From contig NZ_FNHN01000005.1 in the NCBI RefSeq assembly GCF_900103525.1, positions 124,001 to 188,000 on the forward strand: 64,000 bases of DNA, given 5' to 3'. This DNA is from Bacillus sp. OK048 (GTDB lineage Bacteria; Bacillota; Bacilli; Bacillales; Cytobacillaceae). Below the pieces are notes generated by a model. That model saw only the letters and a program-made list of their open reading frames with translations. It was not told the DNA's origin and made no database searches. Of this stretch, positions 62,124 to 64,000 are shown piece after piece (within the stretch, counting starts at the first letter, position 1; each line of letters starts with the position of its first letter). Made by a program: the position numbers and the translations under genes.

Positions 62124-63477
62124 GATCCTCTTTTATTTGTTACTCAGCTCGATGATTGGAATTCTCTTTGTCAGCTTTTTTATGCAGTGGGGATTTGAAG
62201 AAAGTTTTACGAGCTATTTAGATCGCAATCGAGATAAGAAGATTGATAGAATCATCACAGAGATAGAAAAGGATTATCGGAAAAATGGGCATTTTACCAG
62301 TGATCCTGTCTTTGGTCTCCTTCATGAGCATGCCATGACCGATCAACTTTATTTTCAATTGTATGACCGTGTCGGCCAGCTGCAAATGGATTCATCCAAT
62401 ATTAGGAGGATGTTGAATAGTTTTGGGCTTGCAGAGCCTGAACCAAATGGGGAAGAGTGGTATTCCAATTCCTATACACTTAGAGTTGATGACCACATTA
62501 TCGGAAAGCTTGTTGCCATATACCCAGTTGGCTTAATCGATGATGAGTACAATTTTATCAAAACCATGCAGTTATACATTTATGCTGCAGTATGTTTAAC
62601 GATCCTTTTGTCGATTCTGTTCAGTATGCTATTCTCGAAAAAATTAACATCTGGATTGAATAAGGTTTCCTTTGCTGCAAATGAACTGCAACAGCATAAC
62701 CTATCCATTAGGATACCTTTATCAGGTTTACCTACAGAGGTCAAGCAGCTAGCAATATCCTTTAATAATCTAGCAGAATCATTGGCAAAGGGTGAAATGT
62801 TACGGAAACAATTTACAGGAGATTTAGCCCATGAACTCCGTACGCCACTTGCGACATTAAGAAGCCAAATTGAAGCTTACCAGGATGGAATTTGGGAGCC
62901 AACACAAGCCCGATTACAATCTAGTCATGAAGAACTCATGCGCTTGGTAAGGCTAGTGAATGAACTGGAGAAATTGCTTGCAGCGGAAAACCCGCAAATT
63001 AGATTGGAAAAGGTAGAGGTAGAGGCTGGCAGTGTTCTCGCAGCCCTATGGGAAATGTTTTTACCTTTGTTTAAGCAAAAGGGCGTACAGCTTCATATAG
63101 AAGAGCCTAATAAAGAACTTCTTTTCCCTGCTGATAAGGACCGCTTAATGCAAATCCTCTCTAACGTTTTAAACAATGCCCTTAAATATACGCCTGAAGG
63201 AAAGAATGTAACCATTTCCGTTTTAACTGAGAAGGAAGGGTATGTTGGATTCAAGGTGGAGGATGAGGGGGCAGGAATGGCCGAAGATGATATTCCACAT
63301 GTATTTGAGCGTTTTTACCGTGGAGATAAATCACGTGATCGCAAAACAGGCGGAGCGGGTATAGGTCTCTCGATTGTGAAAGCATTAATGGAAGCGCATC
63401 AAGGGTTTATTAAAGTAAAGAGCAGAATTAATAAAGGGACAAGTATCATATTATGGTTCCCGCAAGAGGATGATTAA
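62101..63477 (+). CDS. Sensor histidine kinase
   Basis: A 458-aa membrane kinase, partner of the regulator before it. Two membrane helices (about 7-29 and 156-179) flank a 125-residue extracytoplasmic sensor of unknown ligand. A HAMP linker follows, then HisKA with the phosphorylated His244 in DLAHELRTP, and a HATPase domain with the N box (LSNVLNNALKY), G1 (DEGAGM, 388-393) and G2 (GGAGIGLS). The ATG lies inside the regulator gene. Confidence 0.95.
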   Translation: MFQTLRSKILFYLLLSSMIGILFVSFFMQWGFEESFTSYLDRNRDKKIDRIITEIEKDYRKNGHFTSDPVFGLLHEHAMTDQLYFQLYDRVGQLQMDSSNIRRMLNSFGLAEPEPNGEEWYSNSYTLRVDDHIIGKLVAIYPVGLIDDEYNFIKTMQLYIYAAVCLTILLSILFSMLFSKKLTSGLNKVSFAANELQQHNLSIRIPLSGLPTEVKQLAISFNNLAESLAKGEMLRKQFTGDLAHELRTPLATLRSQIEAYQDGIWEPTQARLQSSHEELMRLVRLVNELEKLLAAENPQIRLEKVEVEAGSVLAALWEMFLPLFKQKGVQLHIEEPNKELLFPADKDRLMQILSNVLNNALKYTPEGKNVTISVLTEKEGYVGFKVEDEGAGMAEDDIPHVFERFYRGDKSRDRKTGGAGIGLSIVKALMEAHQGFIKVKSRINKGTSIILWFPQEDD

Positions 63478-63481
63478 TTAA

Positions 63482-63521
63482 GAAAAAAAACCGCTATCTA
63501 AACATGGATAGCGGCTTTTCA
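63482..63521. terminator. Terminator between the kinase and the convergent ABC gene
   Basis: AAAACCGCTATC and GATAGCGGCTTTT pair around an 8-nt loop. The stop codon of the minus-strand gene lies inside it. Confidence 0.83.
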
Positions 63522-64000
63522 TTGTGGGTATTAACATGATAAAATTTCTTCCATTCATTTAGAAATGGAGAAGTAGCGGAATTGGGGTGTTCCAGGACCC
63601 TCTGGGTAGGTCCATGCTGCTTCACTTCTCCATTTACCATGATAGCAAGAGAATTCGTTAAGTAATTTATTTCCATCAGATCATGACTTACGAAAGCAGT
63701 AGTAATTCCTGAACCTTCAATGATAGCTTTAAAGTCATCCATCAACTTAATTTTGGTTGGAAAATCGAGAGCTGAAAAGGGTTCATCTAGAAAAAGAATT
63801 TCAGGCTCAACAATCATCGCCCTTGCTAGGTTTACTCGTTGGGCCTCACCACCTGAAAGGTAATGGGCATTTTTCTTCGCCAGATGGCTAATTTGAAACT
63901 GCTCCAGCCATTCATTGACCTTCTTTTTGATGACAGCTTTCGGTACCTTCCTTAACTTTAAGCCAATGGCGATATTTTGAAAAACTGTTCCTTCTAAAAG
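63494..64000 (-). CDS. ABC transporter ATP-binding protein, 5' end outside the window
   Basis: The minus-strand frame is open through base 64000, so the N-terminus with Walker A is missing. Visible are a Q-loop-like start (LLEGTVFQNIAIGLKLR), the signature LSGGEAQRVNLARA, Walker B EILFLDEPFSALD and the H-loop TAFVSHDLMEI. The tail HGPTQRVLEHPNS resembles importers of the molybdate/tungstate or sulfate type, but the substrate cannot be fixed without the partner genes. Confidence 0.9.
   Translation of the reverse strand, partial: LLEGTVFQNIAIGLKLRKVPKAVIKKKVNEWLEQFQISHLAKKNAHYLSGGEAQRVNLARAMIVEPEILFLDEPFSALDFPTKIKLMDDFKAIIEGSGITTAFVSHDLMEINYLTNSLAIMVNGEVKQHGPTQRVLEHPNSATSPFLNEWKKFYHVNTHNEKPLSMFR

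Overview
The window looks like chromosome of an endospore-forming Bacillaceae species. Gene order (hprK-lgt-yvoD-ppaX-yvoF-hisZGDBHAFI, yvcD-trxB-yvcI-rapZ-yvcK-whiA-crh-clpP, rpoN, cggR-gapA-pgk-tpiA-gpmI-eno-secG-est-rnr-smpB-ssrA) is close to Bacillus subtilis, and a CotF-like coat protein supports sporulation. SigA, SigW, CtsR, CggR and Fur type sites are all recognisable. The genus (Bacillus, Neobacillus or a relative) cannot be fixed from the sequence alone.

Layout. 1-1172: 3' part of nagA on the minus strand. 1505-5435: hprK to yvoF. 5572-11978: complete histidine operon with the short-form HisG plus HisZ. 12136-18679: yvcD, trxB, then nudix, rapZ, yvcK, whiA and crh. 18998-19700: clpP on the minus strand with a CtsR site on its promoter. 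19806-32343: tRNA-Arg(CCG) and a 12.46 kb AT-rich integrated element bounded by a perfect 68-bp direct repeat of the tRNA body. 32480-41239: rpoN, a glutaredoxin-like gene, and the cggR-glycolysis operon. 41537-46582: secG, est, rnr, smpB, and a tmRNA gene whose T-loop is split by a roughly 281-nt group I intron. 46793-49465: cotF-like gene and a three-gene encapsulin operon (iron-mineralising cargo, shell, 2Fe-2S ferredoxin). 49989-64000: a Fur-boxed unknown gene, AI-2E family permease, CDF transporter, thioesterase, nadE, a MASE3 sensor, a TcyABC-like cystine transporter, a SigW-type yuaF-floT flotillin operon, a two-component system, and a partial ABC ATPase.

The integrated element carries a tyrosine integrase next to the intact tRNA, a remnant of a second integrase, an OLD-like ATPase/TOPRIM protein, an AbiJ-NTD3-like protein with a nuclease domain, a possible replication protein behind a long structured leader, a PIN-like protein, a lipoprotein, a serine resolvase with palindromic sites, and a protein with a HEPN-type Rx4H motif. 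It reads as a plasmid-like integrative element with several single-gene candidate defence systems.

Several intergenic regions hold arrays of hairpin units. Two unrelated sequence families keep exactly the same 52-bp period. The tmRNA intron, the encapsulin operon, the defence-rich tRNA island and the isoperiodic arrays are the points most worth following up.
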